NCBI GenBank assembly: GCA_946807835.1
Contig: OX327695.1
Coordinates: 24,968,501 to 25,032,500, forward strand
DNA length: 64,000 nucleotides
Source of the DNA: Ailanthus altissimus
Taxonomy: Eukaryota > Streptophyta > Magnoliopsida > Sapindales > Simaroubaceae
Reading direction: 5' to 3'
Below the pieces are notes generated by a model that saw nothing but the letters and a program-made list of their open reading frames with translations, made no database searches and was not told the origin of the DNA. This document shows, piece by piece, positions 11,160 through 21,653 of this stretch (positions within the stretch are counted from its first letter, which is position 1; every line of letters starts with the position of its first letter). The position numbers and the translations under genes are program-made.

Positions 11160-12607
11160 TGTTAGGGTCGGTGCTTACGTGCCATCCCTGAATGTATATA
11201 TACTTGTATATTTATACAAGTGTACATTCTCATTAAATCGCTAATACCAATTTACATGGTATTATGTATATAACGTTGCAGATATTGTAAATCTAAAGGA
11301 GTTTGGATCAGATCTAAAGGAGTTTAGATAAAGGCTCATAGTTAGCCATGCTAAGACATATAATTGCTAAATATTAGCACAATTAAGTATTAACTGATTA
11401 TAATACTCAGCAGATCCAAGAGTTGGAGCCTTGTCTGTAATGGGATATAGACCTGAGAATATACTAGTAACTGCATAGTTATAAGAGTTGCAATTGAGTG
11501 CCAAAAAATGCATGTTGCGCAAGTATGTTCTCGAATAATTATCCCTGATATATTTTTGTCGATGCGAGTTTGTCGGTGGATACCTTTATATATAGATCAG
11601 CATATGTCATACATATAGGGTATAGATGGTCGTTCCTAGCCGATTGTGAGCTTGGAGCTCGTATTGACATATGGGTATCTAGTTAGGATTGGATATGGGA
11701 TAGACTCACGAGGGCCTCCGATAGACACCAATGTAAGCAGTCAACGGAGGGTCCTCTCGAGTTGAGTAATATACGTGGTCCTTTGACCTGAGTGCCACAG
11801 TGGACTTGTAAGTGATCCACCATACTTTGGATCCACACATGTCACAGACCTTTCATGGTGTGACTGCTGGGTGTCGCTGGGTATGATCTGATGCTTATAG
11901 AGTCCAATGTGTATATATATGGAATCCGTTAGCTTCCATATGGAGTTTGGTATCTAGATGTTTCGAGACTGTATCTCAAAAAGTCTTGTGGCCACAAGTA
12001 ATTATCCCGGGAAAGAGTTCCGTCAGAGTAGAACAATATAGCAAAAGAGTTTACGCATATTGTTCAGTGAGATACAAGTCTAGGGATAGGACATGGATGA
12101 GCATATGGGAATTTGATGGTGATAATCTATATCCCTGTACATCCAGGATATCATGATGGAAGAACTATACGTATGCGTTGTAACCTTAACTTGCATGGTT
12201 CAACGCGCTGATTCCTGCGATATGGAGTGTACTTGTTGTGCATTGGGGCAGCATACCGAATTAAAGTGTTTAATCTAGCAATATTCAGCAATACCATTAG
12301 AATGAGTATGTGTCTGTATGTAAGTGTTAAATACAATAATTAGTCAATAACTGTTATTTACTAATTGTATAATAACATGTGGCGCATTGTGAATTTTCGG
12401 TTGAGTTTACCTAAGTGCGGGTTTGGTGAGACCCACTAGGGGTAGACTTGGTAACTATTCATGAGGGGCAAAATGATCATCTCACACTTTGATTATTTAA
12501 TTGTTAAATAATCAAAATATCTCTCTTAGTAAATAATATAATATATTATTATATTATAATATTATATTATTTTATTATTTGATATTATATATATTAATAT
12601 TATATTT

Positions 12608-12629
12608 GGGTGCCAAATAGTTGGCACCC
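12608..12629. repeat. Perfect 9-bp hairpin in solo LTR A
   Basis: GGGTGCCAA, loop ATAG, TTGGCACCC, about 50 bases upstream of the TATA run. The same hairpin, base for base, occurs in copy E at 32342-32363. Confidence 0.85.
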
Positions 12630-12676
12630 ATTACTAAATTTATATAATTATTATTATATATTATATTATATTTTTT

Positions 12677-12690
12677 ATATATATATATAC
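12677..12690 (+). promoter_or_regulatory. Putative TATA box of solo LTR A
   Basis: TTTATATATATATA followed by CACGAAGAAAAGAG, a typical plant TATA-plus-leader arrangement. Copy E has the same layout near 32411-32425. Confidence 0.5.
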
Positions 12691-15339
12691 ACGAAGAAAA
12701 GAGAAAGAGAGATTTAGAATGTGTGTTGAGGCCAAAAGTTGGCCGAGAAAGAAGAGAAGAGAAAATGGAGAAAGAGAGAAAAGGAAGAAGAAGAAGAAAA
12801 AAAAAAGAGAAAAATGAAATTGTTTCATTTTTCTCTATATTTTTAATTGAAGTAATGGTGGATTGCTTCAAATTCTTCATTTTTGTTTTTTATCTTTTTG
12901 GAGAAAGGATAAAAACACACACCGACTATTTTTGAGTTTAAGAGTTAAACCCGGTTCTGTGTAAAGGGCTGTTGTTCTAGCTCACTAAGCCTACTGTGTT
13001 GGTGACTAGAACTGCACACGAGGTGGTCTCCATGCGGACTAAAAAAAAAAAAACGTATATAACGTTACACGTTATGGTGAATTCTCTAGCCTAAAAATAT
13101 ATTAATGTGATTAATATATTTATTTATTGTGTTTATTACAAAATTTATTTATTTCCGCTGCGTTTGGTAATAAACAAAATAGCACATGCATACACTCATA
13201 TACGTATATTAGATCCCTCTGCCGCTAACAGTTACCACCCATAACTAATGAATCCGCCTTCTAGCTCCTTAATTTTCTTTTGACATAAGTCATTGCAACA
13301 TCATTCACACTTGCATTGTCCACTATAATAGCAAATATATTTTCAATGCCCCATTCAAGCAAACAACTTTCTATACACTTCCCAATAGTTTCTCTTTTAT
13401 GATTTTCAATAGTCCCAAAACTGAGAATCCTTTTATGCAACTCCCACTTCTCATTAATAAAGTGAGATGGTTTTACCATGTAATTCTCATTCTAGATTGA
13501 AGTCTAAGTATTCGTTGTGATCGAAATCCTCTACCTATTAGAACACAAAATACTTTGCAATAAGATATTTTCATTCGTATGTAGATTAACGATGTGTCTT
13601 GCAACTGTTCTTCGTGATGACATTTTAAATCTTGGACAAGATTTTGTCATAAACTCATTAAATTCTTCACCATTTACATTCTTAAAAGGTCACTCATCTT
13701 TTATGAGATCCTCCTAATTAAACCCAACTACCACAACATTTGCAACACTTTTTCTCCCTACATTCACATTTTTTTTTTCCAATACTAACTCCTGTTGTAT
13801 TTCATCAATTTGTGTGCTCAAATAAGCAACACATCTTTTCAAATGAGACCTTTAATTTAAAGTTCCGACATTATTGTTGTGACATGCATATATCTTCTTA
13901 TAGTAATTACATCTAGTTCTTTCCTCACCCGATAGCTTGGTAAAACTTTTCCAAACTATTGATCTCAAGTGACTAGTATTACTATTGGTAACACTTTACC
14001 CACCTCCTTTAATTTCTAAACTACGATCCATTCTACAACAAAATCACAATTCACAACAATATCATATCACAACCAAATAGTACAACTAAAATGATATTAG
14101 AGTATGTAAAATCATGATGCCAAGTTTTTAAGTCAATACAATTGGAAAAAAAAAAGCAGTAACTCAATTATCATATAATACTAAATTTTACTTTCATAAC
14201 CATGACTAAAAAGCATAATAAATGTTAACAAGAGTATTATGGGTAAATATTAAGCTTATAAAATTAAGATAAAAAATAATATATATCTCAAATTATGTTC
14301 ACCAATCAATGGTTGTCATGTGTTAAGTATTAGTAGTTTTTATTATCTCATTATTAATGTGATAATTGTTATTTCTATTAATTTAACAGTACATCAAATG
14401 TCACATTAAGTAGAATATAAATTTTATATCTCAATTTTATATTTTATATGCGGTAACACATTCTTTAACTAATATGTTGCCAATTTTATACTTAAGTTTA
14501 ACCTTTTATGTGTAGGTTGTGTGTATGTTGTTACAAGCTTATTTTATTTTGGAATAGGTGTCTCTAAACTCTATATGGTAACCAACGTTTTAATAGGTTA
14601 TTAATAAAAGATAAAATCCTAATTCTTGTGTAGTTATTGTTTAAACATTGCTCTCTTTTAAGATATATTTTCTTTTTTTGACTTTTGAAGGCATTGAAGC
14701 TTAAAGGTTGCATTTGGCAACATGTTACAACCATGTATAACAAGTATATAATATGCCCAAATCTTAATGATGTAGAAATTTGCATATAAATGCATATATA
14801 TATATATATTTAATCATCACAAATGTAATATTAATAAAAAAATACAAACATATAATATGCCCAAATCGTTCGAACCTACTACTTTCACGTAGAAAAATAC
14901 AAACTAATCATATAAAAAAGAACTATCCCAATTAAAGATCACTACCCCTACTACCTCATATAAATGCAGTTCTAGTATTGCATTTACATTTGCAAGCAGC
15001 TTGTGTATATTTTGGTAAATGTGTTTGACTTTATTAGCGTTTCTAAAATTTCTCTAATGGCAAGTCATGAACCAAATAATAACCTATAGTAGTAGTAATC
15101 AATTTCAATACCAATAATTAATGGTGAAAATATGAACTTTATAGCATTGACGCACGCAAATATTAAAAGACTGCCAACTGCCAAGTTAAGATAATAACTA
15201 GACAATTCACCAAAAACCAACAATTGCAATCCGCTCTTAAGATATTGTATTATCACCCAAATAAAAAAATTCTCACATGCATGACATAATGATCAATAAA
15301 GAAGACAAAAAATTAGAAGAATTTGCAAGCAAAAACGAC

Positions 15340-15790
15340 ATGTTCCAACTTTCAACAGTGAGGAATCGAATTGGCAAAGGGCGACCACCAGCACAACGAC
15401 GAACGGTGCCACACCAACGCGACGATGAACAAAGATACATCAGCGCTACGGTGAATAGCAAAAGTTAATGTGAACGGCCAAGAAGAGTTGACGGCGAAAT
15501 AGTGAACCGATAAAGAAAAGTAGACGGTGAAATGACGAAGAGCAAACTGGCGAAGGTCGAACAACAACCCACTAGCGAAAAATGGCACGACAAGAAAAGG
15601 GCTCTGTCACTGTGTAACTTATAACTTGTAACAAAATCGAAAAAAAGCAGCAAATTGGCGAAGAAGAGCAAACGGGGAAACAATGATGAGCAAATCGGCG
15701 AAGGTCGAATAGCAACCTACCAGCGAACGGATAGCACAGCAAGATAAGGGTTCTGTCATTGTCTAACTTGTAAGGGAATTGAAAAAATAA
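15340..15790. repeat. GC-rich duplicated segment in the hAT 5' region
   Basis: Two direct copies of about 105 bases, at about 15540-15645 and 15685-15790, share text such as GGCGAAGGTCGAA, CAACC(C/T)AC and GGCTCTGTCA-like runs. The stretch is dense in GGCGAA/GCGAC motifs in an otherwise AT-rich element. It lies upstream of the transposase start, so it may be the 5' subterminal regulatory region. The open frames here on both strands are products of the low-complexity sequence. Confidence 0.6.
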
Positions 15791-16099
15791 GTCTTTTGTT
15801 TTTAGTTTTAGGTTTAAGTTTTTTAATTTTTATTTTATTTTATTTTATTTTATTGAGTTGGGAATGGGATGGGATTATATGTGTCAAAGCTTAATATTTT
15901 TGTTCTACAATTGCCATTTATATAGTGTCACGTGTCAATTTTAGTTTAATTTATCAAAATACCCAATTGTTCTGTTCGTTTTATTACAATTAAAATCGAA
16001 CTGAACTAAACCGGATCAATCGGTTATTTTTACAAATAAAAACCGAAGCAAACCGGCCAGTTCAATTTTTTAGTTTTCGATTAAAAATGCCCACCCTTA

Positions 16100-16107
16100 G
16101 TAAATAA
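16100..16107. repeat. hAT target-site duplication, right copy
   Basis: GTAAATAA, identical to 8777-8784. Confidence 0.9.
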
Positions 16108-16660
16108 TTTAAAAGTAGACACAAATTTTATTTTTATTATTTTAACAATACTCATTATAGTAAGCAATATCTATTATAGTGAATAACACCTATTATAGTA
16201 ATCAATTTATGAGAAAATGATTAAAAATCACTTTGGAAAATGTTTGGGATCGAGCCAAGTGAGTAGAGCACACGTAGAGAAGATGCGGAGGCGAGAAGAC
16301 CTTGGAAACGCGGTGATAGGTTAAAGCATCATAACACTAGAGACAGAGCTTGAAGCCCAGAGGTGCTCTAAGTACAGTGTCGCGGTGCCCATGTCCAAGT
16401 ACCAACGTCGCGATGTTGGTGCGACTAAACCCTATTAGGACTCTTAAATTGCCTCAAATACTCTATCTTGGTTTCACTCAAATTAAGGTTTACTTAGAAC
16501 GTATGTAGGATATATAAGGCCTTTATTTTTGCTTGTAAAAATATCAGAAATTCAAAACAAACACAAAAGAGACAATTGAGAAACCAATTATTACAATTCT
16601 CTTTGTAGTGAGAGAGAGATTCTTTGTGAGTTCTTTTTTAGAGTTCTTTTATAAACTTTG

Positions 16661-16919
16661 TGTTGGGATAAGTGCTTACATGTCATCCCATTATATATAA
16701 ATATTTAATGATAATATTTATACAATTATCATTTATAATAAAATCATTAATATTATTTATAATAAATGGTAAGATACTTGTAACGTTAGACATTGTATAA
16801 TCTAAAAGAGTTTATATATGGTCTAAAGGAGTTTAAATCTGTGTTAAGAGTTAGCACATTAATAGAGTTAGCAAAATCTAAACATTTAGAGCCTTGTCTG
16901 AAATTGGACAATAACATGA

Positions 16920-16968
<49 letters not shown>

Positions 16969-19045
16969 GATATAGCTGTAAAGAGTTGCAGATGTTGCTA
17001 AGAAATGTCATTAGGCAAATATGTTCTGAAGCATGATGTTCCTGATCTAATTTCATCAATACGGGTCTATCGGTGGAACCTATTTATATAGATTAGTGTA
17101 TGTCTATATTTAAATGGTTCAAATGGTTAGTCCTAGCAAACTATGAGCTTAGTGGAAGCTCGTATAGACATACAAGTATTCAGTGAGGACTGGATATTGA
17201 ACAGACTCACAAAGATCTCCAATAAACATCTCATAAAACAGTCAATGGAAGGTCTTCAGCGTTGAGTAGTATTTGTGGTCCTTTCACCTGAGGGCCATAG
17301 TGGGGCTTGTAAGTGATCCACCATACTTTGGTTTCACACATATTAGAGACCTTTCATGGTCTAACCGTTGTGTGTCGCTAGGTATGGTCCGATGCTCATA
17401 GAGTCCGGTGTGCGTAGATATGAGATCCATCAGCTCATATGAGTGAGTTGTATATCCTAATGCTCTGAGATTGTATTTTAGAAGGTCTTGTAGCCACAAG
17501 CATAAACCTCAAAAAATATATTCCGAAAGGATAAACAATATCACAAAAATATTTGTGGATATTGTTTAAGAAAATATAAATCTGGAGATAAGTTGATGGT
17601 TGAGCAAATAGGGATTTGACAGTGATGATCTATATCTCTACTATTCCAGGATATATATGATGTGGAAATTATACAAACATGCAATAACCTCAACTTGCAT
17701 GGTCCAACGCCTTGATTTGTAATATCTGTAACGTGTGTGTAGGGCATTGTTCATAGGCGTATGAAGAAGCTTCATATGACAAATTAGGTGTGGACCTAGA
17801 GAGTCTCACAATATGAAGTGTACTCGTTGAGCATTGGGTTAGCGGATTGGATTGAATAATTCGATCCAATAAATTCTAACAAAATAGAACAATTATTTCG
17901 GGATCTCTCGGGATATGCATTTGTCAAGACTTAATTATTAAGTATATCATTAAATTAATTAACAAGAGTTGTTAATTAATAGAATGTTGATAAGTGGCAC
18001 AATTTGGTCCATGATTTGATTTTACCTTAGTTTTACCATTTAACATTGGTAGTAAAACTAGTAAGGTAAAAAGTAATTATTCAAAATTGTTTTGAATAAT
18101 TAAATTATATATTATTAGATAATATGATAATATATTAATTATGACCATTGTATTTTTAATATAATGAGGGACCTAGATGTTGGCCATTAATTTATCTAAT
18201 ATGATTAAAATAATTATATTTGTTAGGTAATGATTTATTTAGGTAGCCATTATTCTAGTGCTTAATAAATTAATCTTAAGTGGGAGACCAATAATTAAAT
18301 TGGTAGAGCACTTGTATTTATTTTATCAAAAAATATTGAATAACAACAACAAAATTTGGCTAACTATTGAATATATTATTGTAAAAAATTGATACAAAAG
18401 AAAGAATGAAAATTTCAATTTAGAAGTGCAAGAATTGGTTAAGGCATGAAGAGGTAAGAAAAAAAATTAGTTTTTGTTCTTCTAAGTGTTGAAAAATATA
18501 ATAAACCTTTCTTCATCTTCTTCTTTCATGAATGGATCAAAATAGAGAAAGAGATTAGTAATTGTAGACAAGAGTTGTGCTAAAATTATTTAATCTATGG
18601 AAATTATTTTCATCATTTAAACAAGAGTTGTATGTAAATGTTTACCATCCCCATTTAAGAATCTAATAATTTGTATTCAAAGAGTTTGAATATATGTGCT
18701 GGATATTGTAAAACTAAGCTACCATTCTAGCTCTATAATCCCACCAAACTGTTATAGACTAGAATTGTTCAACAATTCATTTTAAGGTAAGCTCTTCAAT
18801 TAGATTGTTGGAGGACTTGAAGAATTTGTAAAACTACCTTCATTAGGTAAGTGTTCTTTACATTTTAATTTTATGTACACAATTGTTCATCATATATAAG
18901 TTGTTGTATAATAGTTATACTTGCATATACGTGATATATATGGTTAAATTTGCTAAATTGGGTGTATTTATTAACATGCTTCCGTTGCGTGTAGTAATTT
19001 TGAAATTATATATATACTCGTATGTCACATACTTAATTTTTGATA
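16661..19045 (+). mobile_element. Solo LTR B (long-LTR family 1)
   Basis: Starts TGTTGGGATAAGTGCTTACA and ends near TTTTTGATA (TA where CA is expected). Flanks are CTTTG (16656-16660) and CTTTA (19046-19050), a 5-bp duplication with one change; the undisturbed LTR at 36.3 kb reads CTTTA here. A 46-base (AT)n run lies inside at 16922-16967. Confidence 0.82.
16922..16967. repeat. (AT)n microsatellite
   Basis: About 23 uninterrupted AT units inside solo LTR B. Confidence 0.98.
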
Positions 19046-19073
19046 CTTTATTGATTCATTAATAAGAATTAAG

Positions 19074-21331
19074 TGTTGAGATTTATGCTCACGTGTCATC
19101 CCATTGTTATATGAATATTTTGATTTATAATATTTATACAATACATCTTTTGTTAAATTGATAATTATAATTATTAAATAGTTCAATACTTGTGATGCTA
19201 CAGACATCATATAATCTGAAGGAGTTCAGATTTAGTTTAAAGAAGTTTAGATCAATACTAAGAGTTAACATCGCTGAGAACTATAAATGTTAAAGAGTTA
19301 GCATGTTACAATAATCAGTGAAGTTAAGACTTAAAACTTTGTATGTAATGGTACAAAGACTTGAGAGTACACCAGTAATAATATAGTTGCAAGAGTTGCA
19401 ATAAGTGCTAAGAAATGTTATTATGCAAGTCTATTATCAAATTATATGTTCCTGATTTTATTCACCGATGTAGGTCTATCGGTGGAACTTTTTCTCAAAG
19501 ACTAGTGTATACTATACCTAGATGGTCTAGATGGTTATTCTTAACTGACCATAGGCTTACTAGAAATTCGTATAGCATACAGGTATTCAGTAAGGACTAA
19601 ATATTGAATAGACTCAACGAAGACCCCAATAGACATACCATGAAGCCATCAATAGAAGGTCTTCTCGAGTTGAGTAGTATATGTGGTCCTGTGACCTGAG
19701 TGCCACGATAGGATTATAAGTGATCTATGATACTTTATTCCATGCATGATACAGACTTTTCATGGTGTGATCGCTGGGTATCGCTAGGTATAGTCTGATG
19801 CTTATGAAGTCCGATGTATACAGATATGGGATCTGTTAGCTCAAATGGATGAGTTATATTTATCCGGATACTCCAAAACTGTATCTTAGAAATTCTTATT
19901 GCTATAAGCAATAAATCCGAAAAAAGAGATTCCCAAAGGGATAAATAATATTGCAAATGTGTTTGCATATATATATATATTTTTATCAAGATTCTTGTCT
20001 AGAGATAAGTTCGCAGATGAGCATATAGGGATTTGACAGTGATGATTTATATCCTCGCTCTTTCAGGATATGATTGACAAAAGGATGATACATATGTGCT
20101 ATAACCTCAACTTGTATGGTTTACTATGTTGATTTGTAATATCCGTGACGTATGCGTTGGGCATCGATTTCAGACTCACAGAATAGTTCTATTTGATAAA
20201 TCGAGTATGGACCTAGAGAGTCTCGCAATATAAAATATACTCATTATGCACTTGGGCAGCGTACCAGATTGAATGGTTTGATCCAGTAAATTCCAGCAAA
20301 CTAGACATTTATTTCAATCTCCACGTACACGTGTCAAGACTTAAGAGTTAAGTACACCAATTAGTTAATAATTAGTTATTGACTAATGGGATGTTGACAC
20401 ATGGCACATTATGGACCAATTATTGTTTAACTTTAAAATTACCAAATGACAAATAAGATCATTATTTTATTTATTAAAATATTTATTAAATAAAATAATA
20501 ATAATATGATATTATTATTTAAATAGAATTCAAACAATTCATTTTATAATAAAATTGACATGTGTTTCTACCATGATTTAATATGATTAAATTATTTATT
20601 TAATATTGATTAAATAATATAATAAAATAAATAAATGTCATTTACAAATGATGGGCCGGACATGTCTCTTGCAAATGAGAAAGAGTTTCTCATCCAAATG
20701 AATTCCCCTCTTGTTTTGTTTTTCTTTTGTTTATTGTAAATAATTATAAACAAAACACTAATAGCAAACACTGACCTTAATAATGGAGGCTATTATGTAA
20801 TTAAATATATGAAATGTAAAAAAAAAAAATAATTAAGAGCAATATGTTGCTCAATTTAAAAGGAGGGGATTCAGCCAAGGCATGGTGGGGAAAATGAGAA
20901 GTGAAATTTTGGCTAAGTGTTAGGAAACCTCTCAAGAGTTGAGAGCACAAAAACACTTCTTACATTTATCTCCATCTTGACTAATCATACTACAAGGTAG
21001 AAATAAGAATTTAAGTGTTGAATTTTTTGCTGGAAAAGCTATTATTCTAGCTTTTCCAAGCCCACCGTGTTAAGGAATTAGAATTGTAAACAAGATGCTT
21101 TAAGGTAGGTGCTCTAATTCGATGAAAAATCAAAGGCTTGTTAAGGTAATAAATTCTCAATCTTTATGTAATTTATATTTATGAGATAATGTGTAAAGAT
21201 TTATTTGTGTTTATCATTAGAAAATTAGATTTTTGCTTAACCGTTGTGCTTGTATGTATGTGATACGTATACCAATTTTTATGATAAACACAAACCCATA
21301 TGCATGCACACTAGGTTTATAATCCCTTACA
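19074..21331 (+). mobile_element. Solo LTR C (long-LTR family 1)
   Basis: 2258 bases from TGTTGAGATTTATGCTCACG to ATCCCTTACA. Flanks TTAAG (19069-19073) and GTAAG (21332-21336); the empty site at 36.3 kb reads GTAAG, so the left copy has mutated. It inserted only 28 bases from copy B, in the same copia LTR. Confidence 0.87.
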
Positions 21332-21476
21332 GTAAGATCTTAATCCATCGTAAACGTAAGCAATTTGCTAAACCACATAAATTGCTTGTGTGTTTTCTTT
21401 TACCATTTCCTACTTTTATTATTTTTATTATTTACTGCATTATTATACTTGTGTGTGAAGCGTTTCTACTAACAAA

Positions 21477-21488
21477 CTAGTATCATAG
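21477..21488 (+). other. Degenerate primer-binding site of copia P
   Basis: CTAGTATCATAG in place of TTGGTATCAGAG, two bases after the LTR end. Position and similarity identify it as the initiator-tRNA-Met site in decay. Confidence 0.7.
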
Positions 21489-21503
21489 CACGATTTAGCA
21501 ATC

Positions 21504-21653
21504 ATAGCAGCACCCAAGTATAAGATAGAGAAATTAACGGTGAGAATGATTTTAATTTGTAGAAGGATAAGGTAATGACATTACTTGTGAGCCAAAGGCT
21601 AGGCCCAGCCTTAGAAGAGATCACAGCTCTATCTAGCGAAGAAAAGAAGTTAG
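21504..21653 (+). pseudogene. Copia P gag, 5' piece
   Basis: Start of gag: the text reads (I)AAPKYKIEKL with the initiator ATG changed to ATA at 21504-21506. Frame breaks follow. The segment stops at solo LTR F and continues at 23896; the join recreates the text seen uninterrupted at 35.6-35.75 kb. Confidence 0.8.

Larger units (their letters stand above)
11160..13230 (+). mobile_element. Solo LTR A (long-LTR family 1)
   Basis: 2071 bases starting TGTTAGGGTCGG and ending CCGCTAACA, between exact GTTAC duplications. A TATA run (about 12677-12690) followed by a purine-rich leader gives a plus-strand promoter orientation. No primer-binding site, polypurine tract or second LTR of its own is seen, so a solo LTR is the simplest reading. 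Six other copies (B, C, D, E, F, K) are recognisable in the window; E at 30.8 kb looks closest. Confidence 0.9.
10053..14031 (-). pseudogene. hAT transposase (BED-finger, RICESLEEPER-like), interrupted
   Basis: The N-terminal part runs from ATG at 14031 to about 13236 and the C-terminal part from 11154 to 10053; a solo LTR separates them. Seen in order: a degenerate BED zinc finger (VWKSFTKLSGEERTRCNYYKK, second Cys replaced by Tyr), the catalytic-core text LLEWGIENIFAIIVDNASVN (13261-13479), then HLRCSAHIINLIVQ and DVPIRWNSTDLML (10915-11151), AVILDPRCKLKFVEW (10445-10645), and the C-terminal dimerisation region (SRIAKDIFAISISIVASKFAFST, 10053-10244). Several stops and frameshifts are present in addition to the insertion, so the transposase is dead. 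These motifs are those of plant zinc-finger BED / DAYSLEEPER-type hAT proteins. Confidence 0.92.
8785..16099 (-). mobile_element. hAT-superfamily DNA transposon, decayed, with nested solo LTR
   Basis: The ends are TAAGACTGGGCA (8785) and, on the other strand, TAAGGGTGGGCA (from 16099): 12-bp terminal inverted repeats with 10 matches, flanked by a perfect 8-bp duplication GTAAATAA. The transposase is on the minus strand and broken. The span is 7.3 kb, about 5.2 kb after removing the solo LTR at 11160-13230. The GGGTGGGCA terminus is typical of plant Ac-like hAT elements. Confidence 0.92.
16222..21474 (+). mobile_element. 5' LTR of copia array P, split by two solo LTRs
   Basis: LTR text is at 16222-16660, 19046-19073 and 21332-21474; the rest is insertions B and C. 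Rejoined it gives about 600 bases, matching the LTRs at 30.3 and 35.9 kb. A TATA box lies near 16510 (GATATATAAGG) followed by CTTTATTTTTGCTTG. The 3' end CTAACA is set by the primer-binding site that follows. Confidence 0.85.

Noticed and set aside
12575..12935. Lysine/glutamate-rich and serine/phenylalanine-rich frames on both strands
   Set aside because: Produced by the purine-rich leader and AT-rich sequence of solo LTR A; the same happens at 32344-32660 in copy E.
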